A stretch of 64,000 nucleotides of DNA from Erodium maritimum (taxonomy: Eukaryota > Streptophyta > Magnoliopsida > Geraniales > Geraniaceae), in assembly GCA_963921825.1 (NCBI GenBank), contig OY997592.1:62392336-62456335 (forward strand). Direction: 5' to 3'. The notes beneath the pieces are model-generated. The model was not told the origin of the DNA. It saw only the letters and a list, made by a program, of their open reading frames with translations, and made no database searches. Of this stretch, positions 11,447 through 22,959 are shown in pieces; positions within the stretch are counted from its first letter, which is position 1, and the number at the start of each line of letters is the position of its first letter. Position numbers and translations under genes: made by a program.

Positions 11447-13309
11447 GGTGGTGTAAGAACCGCCTCCAGTCGATCCCGGTCGAACCGGTGAATCCTGGCG
11501 AAAGTTGTCTTTTTGTCGAAAAAGTCAACCGATGACTCCGAGAGTCATTCGGGACCTTTCCCGGGCCCAAAAAGCTTATCCGTCGTTACGGTTAGCTTAG
11601 TTGGGCCGTTTCCTTTCAAATGACTGTAATTGTGGAAAAACCAACATTCGGTCAAACGAAGACTTTTTATCGACTAAAACAAGTTAAATTGAAGTTGCTG
11701 GATTTTTCTAAGGGCTAAGTGGTCCCCACTTGGACATGTGTCCATAGTGGCTTGGAGGAGAAGAAATGGGTCTTTAATTACCCATTTACCCTCACATAAG
11801 CCAAAATCGAAGAATTGGACCTAAGGGCATTATTGGACTTTCATTAAATTAGGTTTTTAAAGCAATTGGGAGCACATTTCAGCCACTTCACTAGTGCTAG
11901 CCGAAATTTAGAGAGAGAAAGGAAGAGAGGAGAAACCATGGAGACTTGAAGAAGAAGAAGAAAGGGAGAAAGGAGCAATCTTTAGTCAAGTTCTTCATCC
12001 AATCTTCTCAAAAACACCAAAATCCTCTTCATCTATCCATTTCCAAGGTAAGTAAACTCTAACTTTCCATTTTCAATTCATTTCAATTTCTGGGTTTCCA
12101 TAGAAATGCAAGAACTAGCTAAGTTTTTGAGTTAGTATTGTTAGATGATGTTTTTTTAGAAAGGTAGATGATTGATTTTTGTAGAAATCAATGGTTTTTT
12201 ATTGTTTTGGATTTGAAATCTCTTGGGTAATTGTTGTTTTGATGAATCCTACTTTGGGCAGTGAAGGATTGAAGTTATGTGACTCTTTTGGAGGTTTTGG
12301 GTGGTTAAAAATGGAGTTTTGGGTGTTGATTTCGTGGAAAGGAGGCTGGAGGAAGAAGAAGGACGAAACTGGTCTGGGCCGTCACGGGTCCATGACATCA
12401 TCCGTGACGGTGGGAGGGGGGGGGGGGGTCTCACGGCTCCGTGACCCGAACCGTGGCATACCAGTTTTGGCCCCTTTTTAGTCCTCTTTGGGTGTTTTTC
12501 GTTTAATTTGAAAGGTTATCTTGAACCGTTTGTTTGGGGGTTTTTACTTTGATGTTTGAATCTTAAAACCACCCCTGTTTAGTCTTTAATTCTAATATTA
12601 ATGTATGTTCCTAGACCATGTTCTCGAGCTCGGAGGAGGGGACTACACGTCGGTTGTGTGATTGAGCTTTGGTTAAGCGTTTGGAGAATTTGAGGTAGGG
12701 AAGAGTAGTAAATTTCCGCTTTTAATTATTGAATGTTAATATTATGCCTATAGGATGATAATAACCGGAAAGGTCCTAGTTTGCATATAGGATGTGATTC
12801 ACTAGAATAACCGCTTTCAATTACAATAATAACCGGACGAGTCTTAGTTTGCATATAGGATGTGATTCACTAGATTAATCGCTTTCAATTATGGGAAATT
12901 GCCGTGATGGTAGAATGGTCATGTCGAGCCTTAAGATTGCGTGTTGGATGTGCTTGATGATGGTTGTTCGTCCTTAATGTCGATGCATGTTCCATTCTCG
13001 GGTTAATATAAGAGTCATATTAAACTAATTGAATTATGATGTTTGTGATATAAGTGTTTGCTTCGTGACATGATTGGTTGAGTGAATGTGTTGAATGTGA
13101 TATGATTGTACCTTATGATGTGATCGGGTGAATGATAGATCGATGGGACGTGATTGGTAAGTCATGCCGGTAAGCTTGGTTGATAATATGAGCTCGGTGT
13201 AGTGTGTTTGTTTGGTATTGTGTGCATTGTGGTTTACTTGCCCCGAGGTGTGTTTTTGGGAGGCAATCCGACCGAGGGATGTGTCGGTCCGATATGCTTA
13301 TCTTGTTGT

Positions 13310-13640
13310 TTCACCCCGATGCTACGTGTTTCGGGAAGACCTAGGCCGAGGGACATTCCGGTATGGTATATTGTTGTCTTATCCGATGCTACGTGTTCCG
13401 GAAAGACTTGTTTCACCCAGATGCTACGTGTTCCGGGAAGACCTAGGCCGAGGGACATTCCGGTATGGTATATTGTTGTCTTATCCGTTGCTACATGTTC
13501 CGGAAAGACTTGTTTCACCCCGATGCTACGTGTTCCGGGAAGACCTAGGCCGAGGGATATTCCAGCATAGTATATTGTTGTCTCATCCTGATGCTACGTG
13601 TTCCGGGGAGACTTGTTTCACCTCGATGATGTGAATTCCG
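13310..13640 (+). repeat. Tandem repeats inside solo LTR no. 2
   Basis: A unit of roughly 110 bp (CGATGCTACGTGTTTCGGG, AAGACCTAGGCCGAGGGA, CATTCCGGTATGGTATATTG, TTGTCTTATCCG) is repeated about three times from 13315, then decays. The repeated open frames here are a by-product of the repeat length and carry no known domain. Confidence 0.85.
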
Positions 13641-13920
13641 GGAAGATATCTAGGCCGATGTGTGTTCCGATACGATATGAGTGTTGATGTGTGGATCGGA
13701 GTCTTGTCGTTTAATTATCTATATTTCGGTACTCGTGTGTCTCTTGAGTTGGCTTCTTTGATGAGTAAGTTGTCTCCCCGTTGATCTCCTTTTGAGTAGT
13801 TAATTTATTAAGTGTTGCAATTCTTGTTGATCTCTATCTATATTTGTCTTTTGGGAAATCGTACTAATCGAGAATTTTATTGTCGAAGCGGGGGTCCTTG
13901 TCTTTACTACTTTTTCCTAC

Positions 13921-13934
13921 TGAGCGTAAGCTCA
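13921..13934 (+). other. Conserved LTR hairpin TGAGC-GTAA-GCTCA
   Basis: Same 5-bp stem as in the other solo LTRs, here closed by GTAA (also of GNRA type), followed by CCCCCT and a TTCTTACAGG 35-40 nt downstream. Confidence 0.7.
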
Positions 13935-14252
13935 CCCCCTCTGTGTTTACTGTTTTCTTACAGGTTTCGTCGATGAGTAGACCTAGAGGTTGTCTCAGGG
14001 CTCAGGAGCTTTGAGGATCCGGGTGGTTTATGTATTAGAGACGCACCCCTTTTTCCTTACTAAACTATGTTTTAAATTGTTCGGATTTGAGCGGTTGACT
14101 CATGTTTTGTTTATCGGAGGTGTTATTTTGGAACTAAAATTTGGAGTTTAATTTCGTTTAAATTCACTTTTATTATCGTTTTTATTATTATTCCTAGCTC
14201 ACGTCTTGAGTCTGGTCAAAATCGGTGACCGGATTTGGGGCGTGACAGGTGG

Positions 14253-15140
14253 CCTTTTGCATGACTTCAGACCAAATACCTTCAGGCTTGTGTTGTGATG
14301 ACTCCACAACAATCACTCTCCAACATTCAAGTTTACTTCATCGCTTCGTACTCTTCATGACTTTCCTCCTTCAACGTGACCTTGGATAACTAGTATTTGT
14401 TCCATTATGTTGGTTTGGGTGAGAGAATTTCTTTTGAGAATTTTTAGACAAGACGACACGCGGTTGCTCTTTAGTGATTGGTAAAAAACGAAGGTCTTAA
14501 CTCTGTTCATCAGTGTGAATAACCAAAATTATAGACTTCATATGAAATGAAGGCCAACTGCGATATAAAAAAGCATAGATCGGGTTTTGGCCGTCAAAAT
14601 CGAAAACAAAGAACACGAAAAGAGGATATGTTACAGATGGTCGAAAATTGAAACCCCCTAAAAAGGCCAAGGTGATAACCCTTGTTCTGGATATGCTCCT
14701 CAGAAAATTAACTTTTCATGAAACTTCGTTTGGTTCATTACAGTTTCAATGCATGAGGATAATCCAAGGAAGGATCAAAAAATTTATTTTAGGGTATGCT
14801 ACTTATAACAATTAAATGTAGAAAAAAATCAAAGTTAGTTTAAAGAGTCTTAGAGTTTGACTGGTCTTTCAAATGACATAAATTTCTTATACAAGCTCCA
14901 ATTTTGCTAGTAAGATATCAAAATTGAATGAAATTCGTATATCTACAATTTTCATGGAGGAATTTTATCTAGAAAGAAAAAACAGTACACAAACTCATAC
15001 CCGTCATGCAAATCAAATGATCAGTCGCTATTTGGTCATCTATGGGTAGAACGCTCTGGGAAAAACATATAACTGGTCATATGGTGTATACGGGAACATA
15101 TGGAACAAATGGTCAGAGATATACTGTTCGTCGGACTTAT
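14253..15140. other. Unassigned sequence, no gene seen
   Basis: Sequence following solo LTR no. 2. It may include more of the Harbinger relic at the start, but no domain, terminal repeat or RNA gene is recognisable. Confidence 0.4.
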
Positions 15141-15149
15141 GAGTTTTCA

Positions 15150-16510
15150 AAACTTATAAACAAATACTTTTATTACACATGTATTACACATACACCCACT
15201 GACCTTTGGAAACTACAATACATGTCTTAACCTTTACCCTAAATAATATTGTTACACTTTCCATCCAATTCAGTTAGATTTTAGGGTTTATTTTTCTAAC
15301 ATGGCCAAAATACCTCTCACCCCTAATCCCCTCGAAAGCTTATAATTTAAACCATAATCCATAAATGAATTAAAATAAAATATGAAATAAATCAATTTTT
15401 AAGTTTTAAATTACATAATTAATTTTATAAATTTTGTTTTTTAAATTATTAATTATTTTTTATATCAGAGAAATACAAGAAAATCTTATTTAACCTAATC
15501 TAATCCATCATCCTCGCTTGCTCTCAAGCAGATGTACCCATTGAGATTCGAACATGTGACATCGAAGAGGAGTGAGACGTGAAGAGCTCTTTATACCACC
15601 AAGCTTACTCAAGTGGGCTTTAATTATTAGCTATAACTATCATTTCAATCCTTAATTAAAATTTGAGGATATCAACCATCTCAACCCAATTTTACTATCA
15701 ATCCCCAACAGATCCCTTTCTTCTCCAACCACACCATTCTCTTCCTCCCATAATCCATACTCTTTTTGCAAATTGGGCCTATCGGCATCTTCACCAACCA
15801 GGAATCCACACACCAACCATGAAAGTTGTGTTTGCAAATCAGCAACAACCTGCACTTGTCGATGTCCTTGAAGCTCTACAAGCACACCACACAATTGACG
15901 GAGATGTACCTTGTTACTTTCTCTGCCATCGTGTAATCGAAGCAAGGAAGCTTTTCCACCTAGTCTCTGGACATGCTTGCCGACCTCCCTTCGCCGCACC
16001 ACTCTTGCAAAATTCTCTTCCAAAAGCTCTACCGACGACGCAGACGTGGATGAAGCCCAAAACCTTGATTCCGACGAACAAGAATATCACATATATGATA
16101 ATCGCCATACCATTATCTGGGTTTCCATATCCGAAACCCTATTGTCCATCACAAGCTCGTACTCCCAGAATTAGAAAAGAAGCAATATAAAAAAAACATC
16201 ATGAATTCTAGGGTAGAAATGAAATCAATTAAATAAAATTATTGAATATGATTTTTTTCGATGAGTGTTCTTATAAAGACAAATATCCAATCATGAACAA
16301 AGTGCAAGAGAAAAAATGACCGTGATTTAAAAATTTGGAAACTGATTAGGGGCATCTTTATCATTTTGCTTAAAACCTTAACAAATTTGGATGAAAAAAA
16401 TGGAAGACGTTATTTAGTGTAAAGGTTAGGGTAAATATGTGTAATTTTCAAAGGTTACTCTGAGTGTGTGCAATACGTTTATATGTTAGTGTAAGTTAAC
16501 ACAATTAACT
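15150..16510. mobile_element. Probable long-TIR DNA element, with unknown internal sequence
   Basis: About 15150-15345 and the reverse complement of about 16345-16510 are similar. Both read TATAAAC, then TxACCTTTG-AAA-TACA, then TTAACCTTTACxCTAAATAA, then CATCCAA, then AAGGT/AGGGTTT, then CCCCTAAT. Roughly three quarters of positions agree by eye. Such long, diverged terminal repeats suggest a Mutator-like or foldback element. The interior (15640-16190) has a higher GC content and open frames on both strands, as if it held a captured fragment, but I recognise no protein. The exact ends and a target duplication were not found. Confidence 0.5.
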
Positions 16511-17005
16511 CTTTTAAAATTTTGCCTTTTGAAGTAAAATGAGGTTTAACGCACCACAAATCTTCAAATGATCTTAATAGATTTTTATGAACTTCGATTT
16601 AATTCTTAAAATATCAAATCGAAAATATCTAAAAACTTTATAATTTTATATGATTTTCTCAAGACATGGTATGCCGTGACATACTCTTAATCCCAAATCC
16701 AGTACTGAAATCATCTACAATTGTCACGCCCCAAATCCGGTATTAACCGAACTCGAGACGTGACTTGGTGAAATTAAATGAAAACAATTTAAAAGTGATT
16801 AATATTTGAAAAGGGTGAATAAAATAAGACAACAGAATATCCAAAACACTGAGTCCTACGCTCAGTCACATACAAAATTCGAAAAGGAACAATACGTCTC
16901 TATTAATCATAAACAAAATAAACTCGGGCTTTCGCTAGCTCCCAACATCTGCGTAACCCTCTAATCCAGATCAAAGCTAACACCTGTAGAAAACAGGGTA
17001 AGGGG

Positions 17006-17020
17006 TGAGCTTGACGCTCA
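17006..17020 (-). other. Conserved LTR hairpin TGAGC-GTCAA-GCTCA
   Basis: On the minus strand the TGAGC/GCTCA stem is closed by GTCAA, one base longer than the GNRA loops of copies 1, 2 and 4. On the element strand it is followed by ACCCC and TTTCTACAGG. Confidence 0.65.
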
Positions 17021-17389
17021 GTAGGAAAATACACAACACTTGGCCCGATAAAGTATTATTAGCATGTTTCCAATTAACCTTTAACAAAATAAAAGAGAAA
17101 GACAACAACGAGACTTGTAACCCAAATTAAACAACCTTCACTTTACTCTACCACAAACTAACCCGTAACTCCCCGACCAGAACACTTTCGCGACCGACCC
17201 ACGGATAGCCCAAAAACGACACTTTCAATTACACGGGAAACCACACACATGAAACTCATCATCAAACAATCACAATCAAGTCATTCGCAGTCACACGCAA
17301 CTCGTAACAATTGCACGGTCTTAGGAGCAACCCGCTCGGCCCGACGTAGCCGCACGCAACTTCCCCAACACATAGTCGGGATAGACGGT

Positions 17390-17650
17390 CGACCTCATCG
17401 CGGACACATCGTTTTACCGATACACGGAAGGCAGGGAAATCGCCTCTTCGCGGAACAACCTCATCGCGGACACATCGTTTTACCGATACACAGAAGGCAG
17501 GGAAATCGCCTTTTCGCGACACAACCTCATCGCGAAACAACACAGTGTTTTACCGAGTGCTAGTCGGAAGGTAGGGAAACCACCTCTTCGCGGGACACAG
17601 CGCTTTACCGACTCTAGGTCGGAAGGTAGGGAAACCACCTTTCTCAGGTA
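17390..17650 (-). repeat. Tandem repeats inside solo LTR no. 3
   Basis: A unit of about 62 bp (GACCTCATCGCGGACACATC, GTTTTACCGATACACGGAAGG, CAGGGAAATCGCCTCTTCGCG) occurs twice almost intact. Two further decayed units end in GGTAGGGAAACCACC. Solo LTR no. 5 has the related array at about 55590-55900. Confidence 0.8.
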
Positions 17651-18354
17651 ACCAAAGCACCCACAAACACAATCACAGTCACAATCATACTCACAAAACC
17701 AACTCGCACTTACCATCACTTACCGACACCACTCTCAACGTGGTAACCCCACCGATTTAGCCGGTATCCATTCCACAAAGCCCATATTTCAACGGGTCAT
17801 AAAAACAGAATCAAACCAATCAAGTCACTAATATGCATCGCTAAGTTCACCTCTACTCGTTTTCATGTTCGTTATTTATTAACCGTTTCAACAACACAGA
17901 GCACACAATCAACAAACAATCCTACAGGCGCGACATGACCTGTATCTACCAGCACGGCATACCAACACCTACGGCACGACATGGCTCGTAGGTGGTTCAC
18001 AGTTTATAAGGCTACGCTAGTTAATCACATCATATATGCGACCTAGTTATTTATCCGGTCATTATGTTTCCCTATATACATTCTAATACAACCGTAGGAG
18101 AGTAGGTATCGAGGTATTTCCCTACCTCTCAATCTCTATCTGGATCTCCTAGCTGCTGACGTCCTGGCCTACCTCCGGTCTTCTCCACGATTGAGGTCAA
18201 AGCCTGGTTTTAACAAATAAGGACGGTAATCAGTCCCGGTCCAGTCCGAAATAGTCCTATAATTTTAACAGTTAAGTCCTTTAATTTTTTCCATTTTAAA
18301 TCCTTTAAATTCTCCCATTTAAATTATTTAAATTAATTAAATAATTAAATAAAA

Positions 18355-18560
18355 CTAACCTGACCCGACCCCGACCCGAGTCCAACCTGGATCCGACCCG
18401 AATCCGGAAACCGGATCCAAATCTGACCCGGATCCGAGTCCAGACCGGAACCGACCCGAGCCCGACCCAGACCCGGATCCAGACCCGACCCAGACCCAAG
18501 TCCAGGCCCAGCCCAGATCCAAGTCCAGGCCCGACTCAAACTCGAGTCTAGGCCCAAGTC
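18355..18560 (-). repeat. Low-complexity CCCGACCCGG-type block in solo LTR no. 3
   Basis: Degenerate repeats of CCGACCC, GATCCGAC and CCCAGAC. Equivalent GGGTCCGGGTC blocks sit at about 26560-26740 (copy 4) and 54590-54850 (copy 5). Frames through it are Gly/Ser/Arg-rich and not genes. Confidence 0.75.
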
Positions 18561-19502
18561 CAAGGCCTGTGTCTTGTCCTGGCCCAAGGCCCGTGACTTT
18601 GGCTCTGGCCTGAGCTGGAAATGAGACACGGCGAGGCTAGGTTTCCGGCGAAGCGAGAACGAGGGAGAGGCGGAGCCAGGGTGGGTTTTCAACGGCGGCG
18701 ACGACGTCAGGGAGGCTCGGAGTGACCGTGGTGGTCGTTTGTGCGAGCCTGGAGCCTCTCCGTCCAGATCTGACGGCGTGAGGTGCTCGCCGGCGTGGGA
18801 ACGAAGAGCTGGAGCTCGAGAACTACGGCCGTGTTTCTCCGGCCGAGCTCGGCCAAATCGAGCTCGTGCACGCTTGATTTTTAGGGAAGGACGGTCGGAG
18901 AAGGTGAAACTGGCCCGAGGGATGGCTCACCTGCACGGATTCTCGTTGCCGGAGCTTCGTGGCTGGAAACGAGGACGGTGGCGAGGTTTGCTTCGATTCG
19001 AGGAGGAAGAAGGGAGAGAAGGAGGGGGTTTATGGAGCTTCCTGGTGGCGGGGGTGGGTCGTGGGTGGAGGAAGAAGTGTCCGGCGAGGGGATCTGGGCT
19101 CCAGCGTGAAGCGAGAGAGAGAGAGAGAGAGAGAAAAGGGTGAGATCTGAGAACATCGAGAGAGAGACGCGAGAGTGAGAGCCTCGGGGTTCGTGCGTGG
19201 AATGGGGAAGAGGAACAGTGTTCCTAGTGTTAGTGGAGCCGAGTGGGCTTGGGCCTTGCTTGGGCTTGTGCTCGGTAGATCGGGCCTGGTCTTCTCTAAC
19301 TGGGCCTGGTTCTGGCTCGGCCCAATGTTTGTGGTTGGCCTGGCCCATGCCTGTTCCCCCTCTTCCTCTTTTTTTTTGACTTCGATCCAAAAATCAACCC
19401 GTTTTCCAACCAAGGACGTACCAATTTAAAATATTAAATATTAAATCTTTTAACCGGGGCGGTCTTTACAACAATCAAGTGATTATGATAAGTTATGATG
19501 CT

Positions 19503-20934
19503 ACGGTAAACAAAAAGTCTCGGTACTTGGAACCCAAACTTTGGAGAAAGCTCTAGCCTATCTGTTGTCATGTCAACGTCGCCCTCGTCTATCGTGTTGT
19601 TGCTCTCTACCGACGGTCTGTCTCCCTCCTCAAGTGAGTTGACTACCCCTCCACCAGTCATTATGCCCTCAAAACCTCCTCAGGGCTTTGTCAAAGACCT
19701 TGAGCCATGCACGTTTTCCTTCTACTTCGTGTCTTTATAAGCCCGGGTATGGGTGCGCCACAATGAACCGTGGTGTTTCCACGACCACCCTTACTGCTTG
19801 GAGAAATAGAATACCCGATGTCCTGGGATCTCCGTCGCCTAGACCGCCTCTAACTCTAGGTATATGCTCGGGGGATACCGCCCTTCATCCGAACAAGGGT
19901 GATCGGGGAATTTTTAGGGTCAACTCTAGGTGAGCATGTGAAAACCCCGTGTGATCAGTGGGGCCTCTGCTAGGGAGGTATGGTAAGGGTCTGTTTCTGG
20001 ATGGACGTCCACCGGCCCCTCCGGCGAACCATGGTCATGCGGTTCTGGGTATATCAAGATCTGGTCCGTGTTACCCTAACATATGCCAAACTTTCTGCTT
20101 TTTTTTCAATTGTGGCAAGATTGGTCATATGGCCTGGGACTACGCATGGAAGGTATCGTGGATACCTCGTTTTGATGACTCAATCCTGGAGTTCAAAACG
20201 ACGAAGTTCAATCGGTCGTACGCTACATATTAGGCAGGGTAGCCACTTCCACCACTGTTGGGGTTCACAACGTTGACCTCGGACTCGATACCTAAGACTG
20301 AATCATCTAGAGGGGTGAGCCCCTCATGACCTCGGACTCGGTACATAACCCGGGCCTAGGGTTCCAGGTTCGACTCGGGAGGCGCCTTCCACTTGGGGCC
20401 CAGTCAATCGTCCACGATAGGCCTCCCTAGGTATTCAGTGATTGGCTTCCCTGAGTCTGTCCCATCTGGGATGTTGTAGAGCCTAAGGGGCCAGAAGAGG
20501 AGCACGAATGGAGAGCCGCGAGAAGATTAGGCGAGGGTTGGGAAACAACCCCGCTAAGGAATTCATGGCTCTAGGGACTTACTCCGGGAGGAGTCCCTGA
20601 TTAGAGCCAATCCTCCCTGGCATATCACCAGATTCAAGTTCGGTGGCTTAACTGACAAAACGAGTCCTTGGAGAGCAGAGACCAAGCAACGTTTAAACTC
20701 CACCTTAAGCTGTTCCTGGCAAACGACACACTTTGCTTTAAATTTATGTTCTAGTTTTGGGTTTATTTTCGGTTTTAGTTACTTTTCTTGTAATAGTATG
20801 ATTTCTATAACCGAGTCTTATTGGATCGATTCACCTCTGAAGATTATTGGATCACTGTCCTGTTTTAGGGTACTGGCCGTTGTAACGATTCTCTCTCATA
20901 TTTAAACGAAAGCTATTTCTTTTTCTATAAAAAA
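19503..20934 (+). mobile_element. Non-LTR (LINE ORF1-type) element, 1432 bp, 12-bp TSD
   Basis: The 12-bp duplication AGTTATGATGCT lies at 19491-19502 and 20935-20946. The right end is an A-rich tail (TTTCTATAAAAAA), as for target-primed insertion. The interior resembles a DUF4283/CCHC ORF1: FWVYQDLVRVTLTYAKL on one frame, then a damaged knuckle FNCGKIGHMAWDY, then PRFDDSILEFK, spread over two frames. No reverse transcriptase is present. It is the same family as 1-663 plus 3288-3690. It landed only 15 bp from the target repeat of solo LTR no. 3. Confidence 0.8.
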
Positions 20935-21275
20935 AGTTATGATGCTGCACAACTACTATTACCTCCAAGATTAATCGACATAAAACCAGAAAACTAAAGT
21001 TGAGGAAAAGTGATTATAGAGAGAGTAAATAAGTAAATATTAAGTTTTAGTAGTTAGGTATAAGAGCAATGGACAAAATGAATAAGAATGGACCCATTAG
21101 GCAGGGGATGCATTTATTAATTAATTGGATTCAGAATTCAAACATAAATTAATGGTAATAGTAAATGAAGTTGGACTTGAGGAGGAGCACGAGTAGGACC
21201 TCTCTCTCTCTCCCCCTCGTTTCTTTTATTGCAAAGCCCTCTCTATATCTGATTCTCTGACACTCAAATAGATCA

Positions 21276-21779
21276 ATGCCCAAACCTGTAGGTGTGAATT
21301 TCATGGGTGGTCACCGGAGGAGATGCACTCAGTACAGCAATGGCAACATCACGATTTCTCTGCTCCCGATGCTGTGCTCGAAGCCGTCGATAAAAGAGGT
21401 GATAGTCCCCACCAAGTGGAAGGATCGGCGGCGACTCTCCGGCGAGCCCTTGTCGCCGAGGGTGGGCTGTATGGGTCAGGTCGTCAAGCGGAACAACAGC
21501 TCTAGAGTTTCCGGCCACCCAACTCCGACTCTCCACACCCACAATAAGTACTTGAAGATCTTCCCCACCAAGAACACCGTCAATCTCACATCCCAGAGGG
21601 TTGAGGAGCGGAGGAGCAAGATCGAGAGTATAGCCGACATGGATCCGCCGTTGCCGGTCGTGAAGAAGAAAGCGGCGCCGGCGCCGGAGAGTCTGTGGAA
21701 GAGGAGATCGAAGATGAATGGGTTACAGATCCAGGTCGCCGCATCACATCGTCTTCAACCCACAAGTGTTAGCGTTTGA
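21276..21779 (+). CDS. Conserved plant protein of unknown function
   Basis: Single-exon frame of 167 codons. I recognise the blocks CSKPSIKEVIVPTKWKD and PLSPRVGCMGQVVKRN as the type found in a small, basic, uncharacterised plant protein family; no catalytic motif is visible. The protein is rich in Arg/Lys/Ser, with no signal peptide or membrane segment, so it could be nuclear or cytosolic. The start at 21276 (ATGCCCAAACC) is the first ATG, about 60 bp after a CT-rich tract (21200-21220) typical of plant 5' leaders. The region 20947-21200 would be its promoter. Function is not inferred. A spliced C-terminus is possible, because the last 15 residues look less conserved in character. Confidence 0.7.
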   Translation: MPKPVGVNFMGGHRRRCTQYSNGNITISLLPMLCSKPSIKEVIVPTKWKDRRRLSGEPLSPRVGCMGQVVKRNNSSRVSGHPTPTLHTHNKYLKIFPTKNTVNLTSQRVEERRSKIESIADMDPPLPVVKKKAAPAPESLWKRRSKMNGLQIQVAASHRLQPTSVSV

Positions 21780-22420
21780 TCTGATTACTTATTCACTGTA
21801 AATGTTTTTCACTTCTACAAATTTAATTACATATATGGGTTAAATGTCTTCTGAATTATATGATACAATTAGAGTATGTTGACCTTTTTGTCCTTTCTAT
21901 TTGGTTTCATGGGATTATTAAAATTACAAATTACAAATTCCTGTTGTTTTAATCAATAAATTGAGAGGTAGGGATAGCGCCATCATTCAGTTCATATTTG
22001 GTAAGACAAACATCTATTTATCTCCTTACATACCGGCTTGTGTTTCTTTCTCTTCACCGACTCCTCTCCTCGCCATTCAATGAATTGGCCACTAATTACT
22101 TACAAAGTAAATATTTTAGTTATCTAGATCAGTTGCTTATTCAGAGCACCTCCGATAAAATATAGAGTCGAATTGGTCTAATTAGAGTCTAATTAAGGGT
22201 CTTAATGGTTTCGACTAGTACAACAACATGGATCGATTTGATTGAGTTTAGGTCGAAAGGTTTGACAAATGATCAAAATCGCACTAAACAATATAACTAT
22301 TTTATTTAATTTCAAAATACATAATGTGAACATAACTAAGAAATATATCAACTTTCTCTTCTGGCGTTGTTCTAAATTAACAGTGGTTTAACGGTAATTC
22401 TGAAAGGGACATTATTAGCT
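21780..22420. other. AT-rich spacer; possible Sirevirus LTR in the right part
   Basis: 3' flank of the gene at 21276-21779. The LTR belonging to the Sirevirus remnant must lie left of 22580, but its outer end could not be fixed. No other feature seen. Confidence 0.4.
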
Positions 22421-22580
22421 TTGTGGGGTAAAATAATAATTAGAGTGAAAGTATGTTCAAATTAGGAAACTCGCTGAATGTTCGTCAACATACAATCTGA
22501 CATCTTTTCTATCTTTGTTGATCGACATCCAAAACAACATCTTACTTAACAACTAAATATTCAATCTAGATGTAACAACA
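22421..22580 (-). mobile_element. Start of 3' LTR of Sirevirus-like remnant
   Basis: On the minus strand the sequence following the polypurine tract starts TGTTGTTACATCTAG, a typical copia LTR start. How far it extends leftward is unclear, and no CA end with a matching target duplication was found. The stated left limit is arbitrary. Confidence 0.45.
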
Positions 22581-22600
22581 ATCTCCCATTTTGGCTATTT
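22581..22600 (-). other. Polypurine tract of Sirevirus-like remnant
   Basis: Minus strand reads AAAATGGGAGAT directly before TGTTG. This is the plus-strand priming site just upstream of a 3' LTR in Ty1/copia elements, and it fixes the orientation of the remnant. Confidence 0.7.
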
Positions 22601-22959
22601 TTTAGACAAACACTTTATACTCAGGGGATAACAAACAAAATTAGTGCTTCCATAATCAAAGAACAATAATCAGAGAATACTAGGTTAACCTTAGCATGCT
22701 TTCACCAAATACTAGCTTCCCCTTAGCATGCTTCATCAAGTAGATATATACTCCCTTTGATTGCCTCAAAAAACTTGCCAAAGATAGAACAAAAATAACT
22801 AACAAAGAAGGTTTTGATTTAGTAGCAAACTAAGCATGCCATAGTGTCATCATCATGCCAAATTCAAAAGAGCGTCAAGAAGCAAAGTTCCATAGTACAT
22901 TATCCACACAAGAATCTCGGACAGACCCCGAGGAAATAAGTGTTTGAAACAAAAGTCCA

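Larger units (their letters stand above)
11452..14247 (+). mobile_element. Solo LTR no. 2, 2796 bp, TSD GGTGG
   Basis: Begins TGTAAGAACCGCC and ends GGGGCGTGACA, with the 5-bp duplication GGTGG at 11447-11451 and 14248-14252. Its first 200 bp align readily with solo LTR no. 1 (shared GTCGATCC, AAAGTCAACCGATGACTCC, GGTTAGCTTAGTTGGG). No internal retrotransposon genes are present. It was inserted into the older Harbinger relic, which gives the relative age. Reading frames within its G-rich block (about 12360-12480) and repeat block are not genes. Confidence 0.92.
16722..19470 (-). mobile_element. Solo LTR no. 3 (minus strand), 2749 bp, TSD ACAAT
   Basis: On the plus strand it starts TGTCACGCCCC and ends GGTCTTTACA, the reverse complement of the family ends. 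The 5-bp duplication ACAAT lies at 16717-16721 and 19471-19475. It is closest to solo LTR no. 5: both start (in their own sense) with an AAAGACCG block, share the GGTTGGAAAACGGG/GGATTGGAGAACGGG stretch, and share the end of the body. It contains a GGGTCxGGGTC-type low-complexity block (about 18355-18560) and a tandem block at 17390-17650. No internal genes; the many GC-rich reading frames are not credible. Confidence 0.92.

Noticed and set aside
13202..13634. Repetitive 120-140 codon frames
   Set aside because: Frame kept open by the repeat period in solo LTR no. 2, not a repeat protein with a known fold.
18305..19413. Several GC-rich frames, up to 169 codons
   Set aside because: Low-complexity part of solo LTR no. 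3; not shared as protein with its sister copy.
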